DNA of 64,000 nucleotides from Paraescarpia echinospica (lineage: Eukaryota; Annelida; Polychaeta; Sabellida; Siboglinidae): NCBI GenBank assembly GCA_020002185.1, contig CM034533.1, forward strand, positions 73,310,805 to 73,374,804. Direction: 5' to 3'. Numbering within the stretch: the stretch's first letter is position 1; each line of letters begins with the position of its first letter. This document shows positions 10,186 to 21,317 of this stretch, in pieces. Below the pieces are notes generated by a model that had not been told where the DNA came from, ran no database searches, and was given only the letters and a program-made list of their open reading frames with translations. A program made the translations under genes and the position numbers.

Positions 10186-12641
10186 GCTAATCATTAGCCA
10201 ATGGCTAATAGCCAATTTTATGTGAATATTCAACCAAATAGAAGCTCTTTTCTAAATTTTCCTGGGGAAGAGTATTTTGCCTAACAAAAATAATCACATA
10301 GCAAAATTATTAACACCAAAATATGTTAGAATGAGTTCACCACGATGTGACATTGTTTCTGTGACTTTGTTGATACCAGTAGTTTATGCCACTCTGGTCA
10401 GAGTGGTCACTTGCTGTTGACACTAAAAGTGAAAGTGTTGATGACTAAACTCAGTCAGGAGTAATCCTAAACAGTCCTAGCCACAGGGCCTGGCTTGTGT
10501 AGCAGTACTGGGGAAATGGCACAGATAAACCAACCTGCTATCTTGTGCTTTGTAACAAGATATCAAACACACCCTGTGTCTCTTATGTATCTGGCTGGGC
10601 TGGTCTAGAATTTGTGAGGAATGTCTGTGGATTGTCTTGTCTGCACTAGAATTCTCTAGGTGAATCTTATCAATTGTAGCACCACAGTGGGATTCATCAT
10701 TGCATTTCATGGAAGTTGGACTTGAGGTTTGTACAGCAAAAAGTCAGGAAGCTGGTATGCATTACCATCGAAAACCGCAAATTCATACAGCCAAGTCATC
10801 GATATACAAACTGATGTAGTTCACCGAAGAATACTTGACACTGAACCTGTCTCACCCGAGAGTTGTTGCCAGAAGACCAACACTACATTCTGCCAGACCC
10901 TGGCACCCACCAACTGCAGAGCTAGTCAGGTGTCACCACACTCGAATATCAAGCAACCTGCCTTCTACAGTGCTTTCTAGTCAGTCAAGCTAACCAACAG
11001 ATCTGAAAGCCAGTGTACACCCCATCAGCACTGGGGAATATGCAACAGATGCCACAGGACCCAGTTGGGGATCACTCAGCGGACATTCACAGGATTAACT
11101 GTCTATATGCAGCATGCTGCATGGCTGTAGAATCTTGTCCGAGGTACTAAACAAATATATATGCCCAGTGTGCCATATTAACTTGGAGAACCAGTGGTTC
11201 TAAGCACACTAGTTCAATCTCCTGTAAAGAAAACATATTTTCAGTTAACAAAAAGAGGCGTCCTGTAGTGGTGCTGGGAGTAAATAAATATGGCGGGTTC
11301 ATTGTCGTAATAAGTAAATATAAAATAATGTTTCATGAATAACCTGCAGCATTTCACAAGGAAAAATGCAGCAAGAAATATTCTACATAAAGCTGCATCT
11401 ATACATGTTGATATCAGTGTTTTCTAGGGTTGTTCTGGGGGAGGGTGGGGTTGATACAACATGCATACATTAGTAGAATGTGTTCTTTTTTCAAAACAGT
11501 GATACATTTATTTTTCTTTATTAATTCTTTATTCTTACATCAATTTAAAATTGTTCATTTTCATTACAATGACTCCGGATCTTAGTCAATATTATCGACT
11601 GATTTGATTTCTGCTAATCAGTATAACACATGTTTTTGTTTCCAGTATATAAATTCATATCAGTGTCTGCCATGTGTAACTAGTACATATATTCATGTTT
11701 GACATTTTAAGGTTCTGTCTGAACCTCAAGGTTGAATGGTCAAAGTGAATGTTGAAAATGGCAAAAATGAGGTGTTATTGTAATATTGTGATGCTAACAG
11801 GACATTTTCCTCGTCGACTATGCAAAGGTTCATAAATGTATGTCTACCTTCTTCAAGAATTAATAATTTACTTTATAACCTAATTTCTGAGTAACTGCCA
11901 TATAATTTGGTACATACCTTTTAAAGGTGTATTAATATGTCTGTGTTGATACACTGTGGATTTAATATGCAAATCTAGAAGTCAGCCTAGTTTTCCATGT
12001 CCCAGATGTTATTATTTTAGTGTGTATAAAAACAAATGTATATTTAAATGTGCACATTATAATTTGTGGATAACTTACTTATATATGTGGTTGATTGTTA
12101 TCAATTTTAAATTACCTGGATCGATCAAACATTGGCCTCCCGCAGACTACGTATCGTCCCTGTGTCTGTCTGACCCGGGTGACCGCCTCTACCCCCTCCT
12201 CTACCCCCTCTCATTCTCATTCATGGGTTACAATGTGGCATCTAGCAATATAAGAATTCAGAACTCCCAACTTAATGACATCACATAAACATCCTTTACA
12301 ACTACATATTGTGCATTCATATATATATATTACTGTGAAGAAAATATACAGGTACAAATATTGGTAAATACACAGGAATAGCTGGCATATGTCAGTTGAA
12401 AGGCATCACAGGATACCAATGAATGCATTACATAGACCATAGCTAGGCATCATGGTGGTCATATAAAAATCTTAAATAACTTCCATACTGTTAATTCAAA
12501 TACAATGCAAATCAACACCATTCTGCTGTAACAGTATCAAAATGTGAATCATAAAACGATGTTTTAATAATTACAATCACCAACGAATATAATACCCCTG
12601 TGTTTGACGTTTTGTTGCACGAAATTACGGATGCTCTCTTA
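10186..12641. other. non-coding stretch, nothing recognised
   Basis: Mostly AT-rich, unique-looking sequence. There is a short perfect inverted repeat ATTAGCC-AAT-GGCTAAT near 10193 and a TA tract near 12318. The frames at 10477-10710 (-), 10729-10980 (+) and 11956-12288 (+) have no recognisable domain and no clear splice context. Confidence 0.5.
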
Positions 12642-12914
12642 CTAAGTTATTTGCACGGTCAACAGTGTTACCCGGTACTTGCCATTTCGTACCTTCACGT
12701 CTTTTACTCTCGTAATAATATTATGTATTGTTGCAATAACGTAGCTTATTAACACGATCCAGCATAACCAAATATAATACATATCAAATATTATGCTCGT
12801 CGTCACTCTCTGACTGAAACTGGTACGGTGACTTAGAATTGACTCGTCTCGAGTGTAGACGTTCACCAGTGGCAGTGGCAGTGATGTACTCGTACAGGTC
12901 ACTATCACAATCAT
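12642..12914 (-). CDS. hypothetical small single-pass membrane protein (unproven)
   Basis: A 90-codon minus-strand frame. Residues ~41-68 (SIIFDMYYIWLCWIVLISYV onward) form one long hydrophobic stretch followed by a basic tail (TRVKDVKVRNGKYR), as in small single-pass membrane proteins. Upstream on the same strand, between about 13140 and 12985, is a CpG-containing stretch with GGCGCCATTT and a good donor (TCGAAG|GTACGT, exon end 12985), so a spliced 5' UTR is possible. I do not recognise a family. It may equally be an accidental frame. Confidence 0.2.
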   Translation of the reverse strand: MIVIVTCTSTSLPLPLVNVYTRDESILSHRTSFSQRVTTSIIFDMYYIWLCWIVLISYVIATIHNIITRVKDVKVRNGKYRVTLLTVQIT

Positions 12915-12984
12915 TGGCTAATTATCGTTGAATTAATACACATCTACACGTTCTTGTTGCCAAGTGCGATAGTGTAATACGTAC

Positions 12985-13250
12985 CTTCGAACAACCACTT
13001 TGGAATATTCACCTTGATACGCCAAAGCACCTGTGCGTTGTTATTGTTTTAGTGTGGTTGGGATGCCGATCTCGTGTAAAGCACGTCACCGAAATGGCGC
13101 CAGGAGGTTGACAGCGCAGTTGGCTTTCTCCAGCTATGCCCAATGTAAAGATCAATCTTTTTTTGACAATTAAAAAACAAGTACACTTTTTTTTAAACCG
13201 ACTGTGAGCATTAGTTAAACTATTCACACATTACACATCTGGACATGAAA
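12985..13250 (-). promoter_or_regulatory. possible minus-strand promoter / first exon
   Basis: Locally CpG-richer than its neighbours, with GGCGCCATTTCGGTGACG on the minus strand (around 13080-13105), which resembles YY1-type sites near start points, and a donor-like TCGAAG|GTACGT ending at 12985. It would fit a short first exon for the small membrane-protein frame at 12642-12914. Speculative. Confidence 0.2.
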
Positions 13251-14923
13251 GAACCGGATTTGTGATGGGCAAACCAACTAATTAAGGACCTTTAAATACC
13301 AATGATACTTTACGTTTTGTAGCTTCTCTGTGCATAGCATCTTGCTTAGGAAGTTAAGATACAAGTATAAATAAAGCTTATCATTATTTATATAAATTCT
13401 CGAAATTTGTCCATTATAACTCTCTGTTTACATGTATTATCATTAAAAAAATAACTTCACGTATTTAGTCAGTATTCACCAATGAAGGAACTATTCATAC
13501 TTTATTTTTCACTCTGTTGATCTGATGAAATACGATCCGTGTTTTGTCTGGTCTGTTGGGTCATGCTAGTGCTGAACGGGGCATGTGTTAATTCAGTTTC
13601 CAGGAAATCTCAATTACTATGCAGCAGTTTAATTAATAAATATTCATAATAAACAGTCATGCCGCAGACAATCTGCTGTGTATTTAGGAGTGACGACATT
13701 GCAGAAGCCACCTATTTATTGGGTGATTCACTGGCTGGGATTTGACAATTCCAGCCCTAGTACACAAGGTTCACACTGTTGCTATGGTGATTGCATCAGA
13801 CTGTTCCACTGTGTGTTGTATATATAGGCAGCAGCTGTAAAGCACCAGGGACGTTTGTTTGGAAATATTGTTATTCGTAGCAGCCTTGTGCCTTTCATCA
13901 TGTGATATACCAGTTTTATGTGTACAGTTTTTTCTAATAGGATGTTTCTTTGTAGAGATAAATCACACTGGTCAGTGGTCAATGTTATGGTGGTAGTCAA
14001 ACCAAATCAACAGTCCAAAATACAATCTATGCCTATTATCTACATTTGTTCCAAGCTATGTAATTTTACCTACCCAGTCTAACTTTGTGTGAACGTAGAT
14101 TTAGTCAGAAAATAAACAAGGTATTGTGTAGCCGACAAAGTTTCATATCAGACCTGAATATTGACGATAACAGCTTTTATCTCATGGTTTCTATTTGTGT
14201 GTACACATATCCATGTGTGTGATTGTGTTGATTGCCGTTATACTTACAGATTATTGCAATTTTTTGTGGCAGCTGTACCTGACTTGTAGCCCTGCAACAG
14301 ATATATTTTTACTGCAGTTCCTTCAAGTATTAGGCTGGGTTCGACGATTGCCTGGCAGCATTTATGCCAGAATTTTTCTCTCCGGAAACACTTGACTCTG
14401 CTAGGGTGCCATGACGCCACTCTTGTGGAATATCAGTGTGGACTTAAGAAGTATGTACTTACCTTGTCTGGTTCATGCAGCTGTCTTCTGTCTCATATAG
14501 AAAGACAGTTTATTATGTAGTGCCACTGTGTAGTGCCAGTGTGCAGTAGAATGTGCCAGTCAACGTCTCACTTCAACAATCTGCTTTCCATGTTGAGACA
14601 TACTTTCCTCTGACGCCAAAACAGATTTTCCCTGAAACTTTTTCTTCAAAATTGTTCTTTTTTCATGTTTGTTGATCATTCAGGTTAGTTGTTTGTTACT
14701 CCTTTCCCATTAAAAGTTATATATTTGAATATTTTCTGATAGTGTTTTTGTTACACGTATTAATATGTGTCTGAACTTTTCTAGGAAGAACCCTTTGTGC
14801 ATGCATGCTTGTGCACCCGTTCCCTGGGGATACTAATATTTCCCCACTAGGGTATAGTGCCACTGCAGGGTGCCTGTCACTCACAGCCTGATTTTTATGG
14901 AATGGGGGGTTTGGGGCTGTTAG
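13251..14923. other. non-coding stretch, nothing recognised
   Basis: AT-rich sequence without a convincing frame. Short frames at 13782-14000 (-) and 14195-14395 (+) lack any motif. Confidence 0.5.
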
Positions 14924-14950
14924 ATATATCTCTCTCTCTCTCTTCTCTGC
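14924..14950. repeat. short TC microsatellite
   Basis: A run of about nine TC dinucleotides, then CTTCTCTGC. Simple sequence. Confidence 0.85.
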
Positions 14951-15341
14951 AAGTAAGTTGATCAACTTGGCCAGGTGATAACCAACACAACTATAGGACA
15001 GGTGATACTGCCTGACAGGCTGCAAGATGTCTTTGTTCCTGCACCTGGTGTCACGTGTATGACGGAGTGCAGACCACTATTTTTGTGTTGACGGCAATGC
15101 TTACATTTACTGTAAGTGCGAATCAAGAACAATTCCACAAGAAGAAACCCAGTGGCAGCTTTTGACACCAACTTCAAACAAGTTCCATGAAAACCAAAAA
15201 TCTATTACTGTTCATGCCACATATGATGAGGTTTATTCTGTGATGATATTGCTTAGTATCATAGTTTTATTTTTACAAGGAAATGTTGGAAAAAGATCAA
15301 AATGGAAGCATCCAAGAGTGCACCCTATGATCACCCTGGTC

Positions 15342-15925
15342 AGTGAGTGGATGGGTGGGTGGGTGGTTAGTGAGTGAATTGGTGATTGATTGAGTGAGTG
15401 AGTGAGTGAGTAGTGAGTGGGTAGTGAGTGCATGGTTGGGTGGGTGGGTAGTGAGTGTGTTGGTGGTGGGTGGGTGGGTGGGTGGGTGGTGAATGAGTGA
15501 CTAAGTGAGTGAATCTGGGTGGGTGAGTGGGTAGGTGTGTGAGTGGGATGGTGGGTTGTGTGGATGGGTGAGTGAGTGAGTTGTGTGAGTGGGTGAGTGA
15601 GTCAGTGGGTGAGTTTTGTGAGAGAGTGAGTGAGTTGTGTCAGTTGGTGAGTGAGTCAGTGGGTGGGTGAGTGAGTTGTGTGAGTTGTGCGAGTGAATTG
15701 TGTGGGTGGGTGAGTGAGTGAGTCAGTGGGTGGGTGGGTGGTTGACTCAAGTTGAGTGAGTGAGTTGTGTGAGCGAGTGAGTGAATTGTGTGAGTGGGTG
15801 GGTGGGGGGGTGAGTTGTGAGGAGTGAGTGGGTGGGTGGGTGAGTGAATTGTGTGAGTGAGTGAGTGAATTGTGTGAGTTGGTAGGTGAGTGGGTGGGTG
15901 GTGGGTGAGTGGGTGAGTGAGTGCT
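15342..15925. repeat. GTGA/GTGG tetranucleotide tract
   Basis: Nearly 600 bases of mixed GTGA, GTGG, GTGT and AGTT units (for example GAGTGAGTGAGTGAGTAG and GGGTGGGTGGGTGG), very G-rich on the + strand. It is strand-asymmetric simple sequence and creates meaningless Ser/Thr/Pro/His frames on the minus strand (15656-15931). Confidence 0.95.
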
Positions 15926-18477
15926 CAGCATCTAACTAATAGATGGAGCAGTCACCAATAAGGGAAGACGGAGATGACTTTGGACTTCATAAGAACAGTT
16001 GACCTTTGTGTTCGCTGCAGATGGTTTGCTTACAGAAACTACTCATGCAAACTCTATTTAGAAGTTTGTGTAACTAAAAATGGGCTTGTGTTGATCTAGT
16101 GAGTTTGTCAAGAGACTGCCCATCTGGTCAGGCTTTATTTAGGGCTAGAGAGAGGTAAAATAGCAGGCCATGTAAACAGCAATCTACTGAGGCTGTTATA
16201 GTGGCGGTGAAAGCTAGGGCGGGGAAATACTACAGCAGTAGGTATGTGGTGCATCTATTGGCAGGACGGGATACCTGTCTTGGTGGATAGACAACACCTG
16301 CGGGAGGAGGTTGGATGTGCAGACAGGGGGGCAGTGAATACATTGTCAATAGGTTATTCCATCCTTCCGACAAATTCCACGTTCTATGGGCATGTTTGTT
16401 GTGTCCAGCAGATATAATGTGGGCATGTAAGGTATCAAATAACACTTATTCGATAATTAAAAGTATATATCTTGACATGGGGTGTTTATTACTGATGTAG
16501 GTGTCCGTCTTGGGATATTTTATACATTAATGGGTATATATATATATTTAGATTTAGTCCATCAACTTGAAAGGGATATATAGTGATGTCAAACTTGTGG
16601 AATGTGATGCCGTCTACATAAACGTGTGTATATATTTCAATTCATGCAACTTGAAGAGGGTATATTTTTTACAGGAGTCTACGTACCACTTGTTTAGGGG
16701 GTCTATTAGACAAATTCTCCTTGATGGTATTCTGCCTCCCAAGGGTACCATCCAGGGGGAGGGGGTAAACAGATTGTTTTACCACCAGAAAAAAAAAACA
16801 GGAAATAAACTGTGGCTATATGTGGTACCGGTCACCTCAGAGAGGAGATTAGTAAATGTACGTAATACAGGGTGCCATGGTGAAGTAAACATCCCTAACA
16901 GTGTGTACTCAATCAGGGTAGATTTTTGGGTCTATTTTAAGATAATTTTAGAAGACACAGAATCCTGTTGTATATGGAAAGATACTATTACCGCATGAAA
17001 ATGGTTTGAACATATTTACAATGTCATTTTAAGGACTTTTGGTAGAAGGAACATCTGTTTATAGGAACATCTTTAAATGCATTTGATTTCTTCATTGCTT
17101 ATGTCTTTATTTTGTACATGTTTACAAAATAATAATTCTCTGCTCTCACTACTTCTTTCAAATCAGTCCAGGATGCAAATCTGCACATGGGATTATACTC
17201 CAAGTTACTTGGTCATCCGTCGGGTACATATGGACTATTCAAGACTGGTGTGAGTGAGTGAGTTTATTCAGTAAAATTATATAGATGCATTACATAATTA
17301 GAAGAAAAATGACACATATATAGATGTACTAATACTGAGGATAGCAGATAAAAGCACACATAGTATACTTATTTCCTATGTTGTCCTCAACATCCATTGA
17401 TGAAACAGGCTTAAATGTCAAGAGCTGCCCGTACTAAAAAACAACTTGAACTGTTTTAATGCTGATGGGATGAAACACGCCCAAGTTGATTATGCCAGTG
17501 GCAGCTCATTCATCAGCCGCCAGTCACCTAGGCCAGTTTATGTTTTTTTGTGGCACGGCCTATATTTCTGAATAATAATTCGCAACTGCCAACATAAATC
17601 TGGTACTGATAGACTCGCAGCAGGTGAGACCAGGTAACTGTGTCCTGCACTGGCCCACATTCAAGGTATATACAGGTTGGTTGTTGCATTTCTTGGATCG
17701 GCCAGGTTAGTCATTATTATTGTTCAAACAGTTTGCTGCATTGGGTGTCTTGAGAATGGGAACGTCGCAACTGTGCTCAACATCAGAGATTTGTTGTTAA
17801 ACCGGCAGGCATTTGTTATCTTGATTGTAGAATTGTTTATAATCTAATCGTTTTTCAAATATTAACAACTATTATATTACAGTAAATGATAACACGGAGC
17901 AGGCGCCAGGTCTATGTCACAGTTGCTGAACATTAGTTCTAAGCAATGTTTTGTCAAATAAAATACCTTAATTGTGATACATTCACACAATAACAGTCTA
18001 CAAACGTATGCATTAAGCCAATAATATTATATTCATCACTAAATGTCGTAATTTGCTGCTGGTTCTAATCCCGTTGCACCGTTTTGTTGGCGGTGAAGAT
18101 GATGCAACTTGGAAGTTGAAGCAATAGTAAAAAGATGCATCGAGTACGTAATACCATTGTGAACAGTTGTAGTAACCAAGTACTTTTTATCACTGACGTC
18201 ATCTGTTTTCTAAAATATGCCTATTTACTTATTTATTCCATCACCAAAGGTCCAATCGTTATGTGCCCCATAATCAGTGAATCACCAGCATTGGTTCATA
18301 CGGTCCTGACAGAAACAAAAAACAAAACAGTAGGCAAACCTGCCATCAGGTGCCATTTTTATGTGTAAAAACTGTGTATTGTAATTTAAGATAGTGGCCA
18401 CGGTGTTCATAGGTAAGCAGTACTTTTAATGCATATATACCTGGTAGATCATTGCCTGTGCCAAGACAACACATGGC
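15926..18477. other. non-coding stretch
   Basis: Unique-looking sequence. The longest frame, 16567-16998 (+, 143 codons), has no recognisable domain. At 17249-17275 GTGAGTGAGTGAGTTTATTC resembles the end of a short interspersed repeat (on the minus strand GAATAAACTCACTCACTCAC), but no body could be defined. Confidence 0.45.
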
Positions 18478-18640
18478 CAGAAGTGGGACGTAACGAAGTA
18501 CAAGTACTTCGTTACTGTACTTGAGTAGAAAAGTTTAATTTTCGTGAGTAACGAAGTACATTTTTTAGGAGTACTTTTACTTGTAACGAAGTACAAATGT
18601 GTGTACTTTTCATAAATGTAACAAAGTATCCATAATTTAT
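18478..18640. mobile_element. hAT-like transposon end
   Basis: Begins CAGAAGTGGGACG, followed by GTAACGAAGTAC (18490-18501), a 2-base spacer, then its exact inverted copy GTACTTCGTTAC (18504-18515). Further direct copies of GTAACGAAGTAC lie at 18548 and 18583, and a one-off copy (GTAACAAAGTAT) at 18618. Subterminal GTAACGAAGTAC/GTACTT repeats after a CAG-starting inverted terminal repeat are a familiar pattern of some hAT elements. I did not find the opposite terminus or any transposase, so this is a solo end or non-autonomous remnant. Confidence 0.6.
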
Positions 18641-19783
18641 GCGTTAACAATTTGGACTCCAAAAATATTAGTAACGAACAATAATGCCTGAAGCTCGGAA
18701 CTGGTTTCCCCAGCATATATATCTATAAATAGATATCAACCAGAGCAACAACTGGTAGTCTTTTCTAATTGGCCAATCATTGCCATTACCAGGCATGATC
18801 ACCAGGTGGCGTGAACATTGCCAAGATTATATGATGTCACTCGCGTTCAAAGATTTATTATGGAAGGATCAGCCGAAAATGATCATTTGCAGCATCCATG
18901 GCCATACTTATCCAGTATGTTTGAGATTAAGTCAGTTCACTGGGCTTCTGTTAAGTTGATCTGTTTGTTGTGTGCATCGATATGCCAGATCTGTTGATCA
19001 CCTTCAAACCTTCCTTACACACGTGGTCGGTAAATTATTGCCTCATTTTTGCTGTGCAAATATATTACACCATAACACGTCGTTATTTGTACAAACTGTG
19101 CAGGTGCATTTAATATGAACAAAACATGTTCTTAGATTTTATGTGTGCATTTTGAAAAGAACAGTTTGAGTATGAGTTCAGTGCACCAGTATCAAGTGTG
19201 AAGGGTGCACTAAATCTATTGGGTCTTTATGGCGGAGGTAGAATTCTATACAAAAGATCCGACATTGTCATGGTTCGTTGCACATCCAGACACAGTCAGA
19301 AAAATGGTGAAACTAACTTGAACTGAATAAAACTATCAAATGAAGCAATGATTAACATTATATTTGGAAGAATGTTGTCATCATCAGCAGACGGAACAAG
19401 TCCAGTGGCTGTTTCAACAAGACAATGAACTCTTAAGGACGTCCATCATTAAAGAGACCGTCATTAAATTTGAGGAACGTTTTCAAAAAGCCGCGGCTGT
19501 GTCAGAGAGGACACTTCTGGCGCACCCTGGTGGTGACAGGTTTCACTATATAATAATTATATACTAAGGAGCAAAATAGATTTTAAAGATCAAAGTTGGG
19601 CTTATGATATGAATTCATAAGAACGTTAGAGAACCAACCGGTACACCTGTCGCCCAGTCAGCGAACAGATGCTGATTGGGTAGATTGTGAGACATCGTTA
19701 CTATCAGCTGTAGTGCAAATAGCAGTGTTCTGTCCATGTTGATGTGACAACTCGACATAATTGTTTCCGTGTTCTGTTCATAG
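18641..19783. other. non-coding stretch upstream of a coding exon
   Basis: No gene recognised. The part 19490-19650 resembles 3925-4070 (see that entry). A pyrimidine-rich tract and TAG at 19761-19783 form the acceptor of the exon that follows. Confidence 0.5.
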
Positions 19784-20186
19784 GTGACACTAGTGACTTT
19801 GTGGCGGCTGTCGAACTCGAACCATGGGCGGAATATTCAGTCGGAAGAATAAGAACCTGCAGGCGACGAAAAAAGATGATCCCGCCGTCGTAGAACCAAC
19901 AGGATTCAAGAAGTTAGAGGAGCCGGTTGCTGAAAAAGTGGAATCGGATAATGGTGCCCCTTGTGATAAAGGGGCGGCGTCCATGGACAATGCTCCGCCA
20001 CCTCCCGAAACTATCGGGGCGGCTTCTGCAGATGACGCCGCGCCAACCCCTGAAAGTACTGAGGCGGCCGCTGCAGACAGTACCCCACCACCCACCGAAA
20101 CAATCACCCCGTCCGGGGAAGACGAAACACAGGAGGGCGATAGTGCTGCCCCCTCAGCGACAGCCACCGTATCAATGTCAAGCAAG
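19784..20186 (+). CDS. first coding exon of a probable N-myristoylated Ala/Pro/acid-rich protein
   Basis: The exon is bounded by a good acceptor (TTCTGTTCATAG, exon from 19784) and a donor AGCAAG|GTAGGT (exon end 20186). The ATG at 19824 has a strong context (ACCATGG), giving 121 codons that end in phase 0. The start MGGIFSRKNK fits an N-myristoylation signal (Gly2, Ser6, Arg7, Lys8), with basic residues to about position 17 that would help membrane binding. Residues 57-101 are three 15-residue repeats (APPPPETIGAASADD, AAPTPESTEAAAADS, TPPPTETITPSGEDE); the rest is acidic and Ala/Pro/Thr-rich and probably disordered. Composition recalls BASP1/MARCKS-like proteins or the unique region of a membrane-bound kinase, but no family is identified. 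Later exons were not found; the first exon is probably non-coding and upstream. Confidence 0.65.
19992..20126 (+). repeat. three 45-bp in-frame repeats within the coding exon
   Basis: Three consecutive 45-bp units code for the 15-residue repeats at residues 57-101 of the myristoylated protein. They keep frame and the pattern P-x-P/T-E-S/T followed by Ala/Ser and acidic residues, while nucleotide identity between units has decayed. Confidence 0.7.
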
Positions 20187-21317
20187 GTAGGTGTTTCCAT
20201 GGTTACGAAAACCATGTTACGTTAACATTTATGTTATCGTCATCAGAAAAAGTGTGAACATGTCTGTTTTCAGTTTCTGTTTCGTTTACTGGGTGGTATT
20301 TTCTCTATTGTAGTTTCACTTCACAGGCTTGGAGTGACACTTCGAAGGCACCTCAGCAGGGTATCATTTCACTAGTTCGTTCTCATAAAACAGTTCGGCA
20401 AATGCCACATTGTCAGTATCAATATTTTGGTTGGTTCCTCGTCAGTCTAGACCCCAGTACAGCTATCATATCATTGTTCTCACTGCGGGAAATCGGTGTC
20501 CATCATTGGCATATGTATGCTGCAGGCTCTGGTGTAGTTATCATGTTTAATTGCACTGATAGATGCAACTTCTCTCCCTCGCAACAACTGCAACGTGATT
20601 CCATCTGGGTGCCTGACATCTCACGTTAAGATAGAAAACAAGGTCGATTCTAATTGAGTAGCAGAATCCGCGATAGGAAACACAGCTTAGAATCAGGAGC
20701 CTGTTAGCGCAGTGCCAATTAACGCTATCGTCATTCTACAGTTTGTGATGTTCGAGGACTAAGACTTGGTGTGACTCTGCAGATTGCGTCTGTCTGGGTG
20801 TAGTCACTTTGGTGGAGGGTCGAGTCAGCTGTTCCTGGAACTGCCAGATAGTCATCCATGGCTAACATCAACGTTCCTAGAAAAACATGTTAATTTTAGC
20901 ATTTAACATAAGCGGCACCAGAGACTGCTGGTTCCTGCAGTGTGGACGTAAGTGGATCACGGTCGCTTAGATGTCTCATACTCACTTTGATGCAGTTTGA
21001 TGTGTCAGTGTGTTATTGTTTGTTGTGGCCCTTAATTTGATCGCTTCCTAGGCTTCTGGTTTTCAGAGCTCAAGCTTAGGTTCATTATTGTAATTGGACT
21101 TTATGCACAAAGGTGAACAAGTTTGATATTGTACAGACAAAAACATTAAGTATGACTTTGAAATGTTCATCCTTCAACTTGAAGCAACTCTTCAAAATTT
21201 GAGGTACTTTTTGAAGTAGATATATACTTACACGCAGATTACACGCGGTCAAACACGCATGCATGTACGTGTACACCACACACATGCACTGGATGAATAT
21301 TAAACTATTCAAATAGT
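20187..21317. other. start of an intron, nothing recognised
   Basis: Follows the donor at 20187. Short frames (for example 20402-20629 +) have no motif. No second exon of the myristoylated protein could be identified. Confidence 0.5.

Noticed and set aside
15656..15931. His/Thr/Ser/Pro-rich 91-codon minus frame
   Set aside because: Translation of the GTGA/GTGG simple-sequence tract.
16567..16998. 143-codon + frame
   Set aside because: No domain, no splice context and AT-driven composition; probably accidental.
19790..20215. Minus-strand 141-codon frame opposite the myristoylated-protein exon
   Set aside because: Antisense of a GC-rich exon; the + strand has the acceptor, strong start context and donor.
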